64,000 nt of DNA from Natronococcus roseus (GTDB taxonomy: Archaea; Halobacteriota; Halobacteria; Halobacteriales; Natrialbaceae), in NCBI RefSeq assembly GCF_043677095.1, contig NZ_JBHLJR010000005.1, positions 375,643 through 439,642 of the forward strand, read 5' to 3'. Shown here one piece after another: positions 62,015 to 64,000 of the stretch (position 1 is its first letter; every line of letters begins with the position of its first letter). A model generated the notes under the pieces. The model saw only the letters and a list, made by a program, of their open reading frames with translations. It was not told the DNA's origin and ran no database searches. A program made the position numbers and the translations under genes.

Positions 62015-62836
62015 ATGTTCTTTCACGAACCTGAGCTCCAGTACGAGGTTACCGTCGACGAACCGGACCCGCACTTCGCGAAACTGCTCCAGCAGGCGAT
62101 CGGCGGGCAGGAAGGCGAGATGCGCGTCGCGATGCAGTACATGTTCCAAGCGTGGGCGCTCCCGGAGGAGTACGAGGAGTACCGAAACCTACTGATGGAG
62201 ACCGCAACCGAGGAACTCGGCCACATCGAAATGCTCGCGACGGCCATCACGAAGAACCTCCGCGGCTCGTCCAAACGGATGAGCGAGGACGCCGAAGACG
62301 TCGCATCGACCGCCGCATCGATGACCGGACAAAACCCGCGCCAGTTCCTCTCGGCAGGCCAGTCGGCGATGCCCGTCGACAGCAACGGCGTTCCGTTCTC
62401 CGGCGGCTACGTGGTTGCCTCCGGAAATCTCGCAGGCGACCTCTACGCGAACGTGATGGCCGAAGGGACCGGACGTACCCTTGCAACCCGTCTCTACGAG
62501 TATACCGACGACCCCGGGATGCAGGACATGCTTTCGTATCTCATCGCGCGGGACACGATGCACCAGAACCAGTGGCTCGCCGCGCTCGAGTCGCTCGAGG
62601 ACCCGGTTCCAGTTCCGGCGAGTTTCCCGCAGGAAGAGGAAAACCAGGAGGTCAACTACTCGTTCATGTCGACCAGGCGGGACCCACAGTCGGATCCGGA
62701 AGCACCGTGGACGCAGGGGGCTGCCCCGGACAGCAAGGGCGAGTTCTCCTACCTCGCCGAACAGCCGGGCGACGGATCCGGAATTCCGCCGGAATCGGAT
62801 CCGAGTACGTACAACATTCCGGAGGGAGACGGGTAA
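62015..62836 (+). CDS. Manganese (non-haem) catalase
   Basis: The 273-residue ferritin-like enzyme has metal-site residues in QQAIGGQEGEMRVAMQYMF (near residue 30), TATEELGHIEML (near 68, E and H ligands) and ARDTMHQNQWLAAL (near 188). ATG 62015 matches the usual MFxHEPELQY start; a frame starting 32 codons earlier is disfavoured. It destroys hydrogen peroxide using a dimanganese centre. The last 60 residues are a disordered, Pro/Glu-rich tail. It pairs functionally with other oxidative-stress genes (mutY is distant). Confidence 0.93.
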   Translation: MFFHEPELQYEVTVDEPDPHFAKLLQQAIGGQEGEMRVAMQYMFQAWALPEEYEEYRNLLMETATEELGHIEMLATAITKNLRGSSKRMSEDAEDVASTAASMTGQNPRQFLSAGQSAMPVDSNGVPFSGGYVVASGNLAGDLYANVMAEGTGRTLATRLYEYTDDPGMQDMLSYLIARDTMHQNQWLAALESLEDPVPVPASFPQEEENQEVNYSFMSTRRDPQSDPEAPWTQGAAPDSKGEFSYLAEQPGDGSGIPPESDPSTYNIPEGDG

Positions 62837-63239
62837 CCGCTCTCAATGCGCCCGTCTCGAAACCGAATTAACCAGCGCCCGCCAACAGGAGCCGCAAACA
62901 AGACTTAAACGCCCCAGCAATCTAGCAGAAATACGTGCCTTTAGTCCCCGTCCGAGCGAACCCATTCGGGTGCGATGACAGTACGGCGAACCCGGGCACG
63001 TGACATCTCGACCGTGACGGATTCCCGTCACGTCTGGGGACCGAGTCCCCCGCCCGGCACGAGGGTTAGCCAGCCGACGCGGCATGCCGCCACGGAATGA
63101 CGCTGGACGTTAGTGTTCCGGGCGACAGCTCAGTTCTTTCGAGCGACTGCGCCGACCAGTGCCGATCGCCGAACGCGCTCGAGACGGTTCGAATCTGACT
63201 CACCGTCTTCGGCAGTCGCGTTGCTCCGAGCGACGGTCG
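62837..63239. other. Gene-free spacer around the hairpin-rich stretch
   Basis: About 400 bp between Mn-catalase and the wHTH gene. CTTAAACG near 62904-62911 could be a TATA box. The middle is described separately as a candidate structured RNA. The right part (63101-63239) shows nothing supportable. Confidence 0.4.
62934..63090 (+). ncRNA. Candidate structured non-coding RNA (strand uncertain)
   Basis: Stacked hairpins: CGTGCC (62934-62939) pairs with GGCACG (62995-63000); ACCC-ATTC-GGGT (62960-62971); CGTGACGG (63013-63020) with CCGTCACG (63025-63032), loop ATTC; GGGGAC-CGA-GTCCCC (63036-63050); and the palindrome GCGGCATGCCGC (63079-63090). CTTAAACG near 62904 lies about 25-30 bp upstream. 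I cannot match it to RNase P, SRP or tRNA. The strand is assigned from that TATA-like box only. Confidence 0.4.
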
Positions 63240-63656
63240 TCACTCGCTCGGAGTCGGTGATCCTTCCGTTAGCGGTTCCGCGTAGAGGACCGAATCGACC
63301 GGTTCCTCGTCGGGAACCGGTCCATCGTCGAGCGTGCGCACCCGCCGAATCTCATCGCGCATCGACTCGAACGTCGCCGTGCTCGTAACGTCCCCGCTTC
63401 GGCGATCGTACTCGACGAGTCCGTGCTCGGTGAGTCGGGGAAGATGGTGATGTATCAGCGACGTCCTCACACGATGACGCTCCGCTTCGCTTACCGCGTC
63501 CGGCGGACACTCCCGTTCCCAGGCGGTAATTTGACGGCTCAACTGCTCGATCGACGTGTGCTGGTTTTGCAAAAAGTAACAGGCGGTGTACCGACATCGG
63601 GAGCGCGACAACAGTTCAAAAACGGAGGCAACGTCGTGGTTCGGTGAGTTCGACAT
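63240..63656 (-). CDS. DUF7344-like winged-helix protein
   Basis: The 138-residue protein has VASVFELLSRSRCRYTACYFLQNQHTSIEQLSRQITAWE then VRTSLIHHHLPRLTEHGLVEYDRRSGDVTSTATFESM, a winged helix of the haloarchaeal DUF7344 type. ATG 63656 starts at MSNSPNHDVASV; longer frames upstream are unlikely. It lies just downstream of the 5S rRNA on the same strand, but a hairpin terminator separates them, so it should be an independent gene. Confidence 0.78.
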   Translation of the reverse strand: MSNSPNHDVASVFELLSRSRCRYTACYFLQNQHTSIEQLSRQITAWERECPPDAVSEAERHRVRTSLIHHHLPRLTEHGLVEYDRRSGDVTSTATFESMRDEIRRVRTLDDGPVPDEEPVDSVLYAEPLTEGSPTPSE

Positions 63657-63782
63657 ATGTACGACTATCTCACCGGTCTCGCATAAGAACGGGCCCAAAT
63701 ATGTTTGATGGTCTGATGGGTGTTGAATACTTGCTATGCTCTACAGAGACGTTTCTGTCGCGATAGGGGCATAAATACGGAA

Positions 63783-63810
63783 AGCCCACACAGCGGTTGC
63801 TGTGCGGGCT
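63783..63810 (-). terminator. Hairpin after 5S rRNA
   Basis: The minus strand reads AGCCCGCACAGC-AACC-GCTGTGTGGGCT (63810 to 63783), a 12-bp stem with one G-U pair that pairs fully only on this strand, followed by TTT. It lies about 12 nt after the 5S 3' end and fits a terminator or processing stem of the rRNA operon. Confidence 0.65.
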
Positions 63811-63822
63811 CTAAGAGTATGA

Positions 63823-63945
63823 GTGGTGGCGGCGAATCGGATTTCCCAGAGGGTCGCCCACTCCAGTACTCCCCGAAACGCAGGCGGGCTTATCTTCCGT
63901 GTTCGGGATGGGTACGGGAGGGACCCCGCCGCTGTGGCCGCCTGA
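63823..63945 (-). rRNA. rrf: 5S ribosomal RNA
   Basis: On the minus strand the sequence runs TTCAGGCGGCCACAGCGG ... CCCGTACCCATCCCGAACACGG ... AGTACTGGAG ... CCGCCACCACT, with the conserved 5S loops and helix I ends pairing (GGCGGCC with the 3' GCCGCC). The length of about 123 nt fits archaeal 5S. It places the 3' end of an rRNA operon at the window edge, with 23S upstream beyond 64000. Ends are uncertain by one or two bases. No tRNA-Cys follows, unlike some haloarchaeal operons. Confidence 0.96.
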
Positions 63946-64000
63946 ACGCCGATTCGCGGAATCGAACCGCGATCATTCCAATATCGGTGGCCTCTCTGAA

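Noticed and set aside
62975..63100. 41-codon frame in the hairpin-rich stretch
   Set aside because: Arg/Thr/Pro-rich and disrupted by strong stems; no motif. A structured RNA is the better reading.
63650..63822. tRNA-Cys after the 5S gene
   Set aside because: Some haloarchaeal rRNA operons have it, but only a terminator-type hairpin is present here.
1..64000. CRISPR arrays
   Set aside because: No regularly spaced direct repeats of 25-40 nt were seen anywhere in the window.

Overview
The window looks like the chromosome of a halophilic archaeon (class Halobacteria, probably Natrialbales-like). The supporting signs are high GC, very acidic proteins, Tat-type signal peptides, HalOD1, BAT/HTH_10 and DUF447 proteins, an elongator tRNA-Met with an intron in the anticodon loop, ribosomal protein S17e, a RadB recombinase, and haloarchaeal TATA-like boxes about 25 nt before many start codons (leaderless transcripts). 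An rRNA operon enters at the right edge: 5S rRNA lies on the minus strand at about 63.8-63.9 kb, so 23S and 16S should be just outside the window.

Layout: 0-5 kb holds small zinc-motif proteins, a beta-lactamase-fold nuclease beside ATP-dependent DNA ligase, a MITE-like palindrome and a formaldehyde-dehydrogenase-type ADH. 5-18 kb has mobA, ilvD, a Tat lipoprotein beta-propeller, a ribL/JAMM pair, a DHH (RecJ/GAN-like) nuclease, a multi-PAS histidine kinase and mutY. 18-23 kb has tRNA-Val(GAC) with a nearby tRNA-like partial repeat, then the tightly overlapping trpDFEG operon. 23-24.2 kb is an AT-rich, nearly gene-free stretch bounded by two copies of a control region, followed by B12-dependent ribonucleotide reductase (24.2-27.3 kb). 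27-29.7 kb has small proteins and the intron-containing tRNA-Met.

29.7-33.7 kb is an AT-rich accessory patch dominated by one gene for a probable PD-(D/E)XK (FokI-like) nuclease with no methylase beside it. 33.7-41.7 kb carries a HalOD1 protein, a very large BAT-type regulator, gamma-glutamyltransferase, a TSPPY-type N4-cytosine DNA methyltransferase (Zim-like) and membrane proteins. 41.7-43.2 kb is a TnpB-only IS200/IS605 (IS1341-type) element with terminal hairpins and a probable guide RNA at its 3' end. 43-48.7 kb holds transporters and membrane proteins, a CAP protein, a one-repeat lycopene-cyclase-domain protein and a multi-CBS protein.

48.7-50.7 kb is a second AT-rich patch: a winged-helix regulator divergent from an unrecognised Rossmann-like gene, with tandem palindromes between them. 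50.7-63.7 kb returns to core genes: radB divergent from a RuvC/RNase-H-like protein, a PQQ-type beta-propeller, an overlapping CitG-like/DUF447 pair, rps17e, asd, a universal stress protein, a D-2-hydroxyacid dehydrogenase, a geranylgeranyl reductase-type flavoprotein, Mn-catalase, a hairpin-rich intergenic stretch and a winged-helix gene before the 5S rRNA.

Most interesting points: the duplicated palindrome before nrdJ, whose arms differ by compensating changes; the lone FokI-like nuclease; the wHTH/unknown two-gene island; the RuvC-like partner of radB; the TnpB element; and the unexplained structured stretch near 63 kb. All calls come from reading the sequence; no database search was run.
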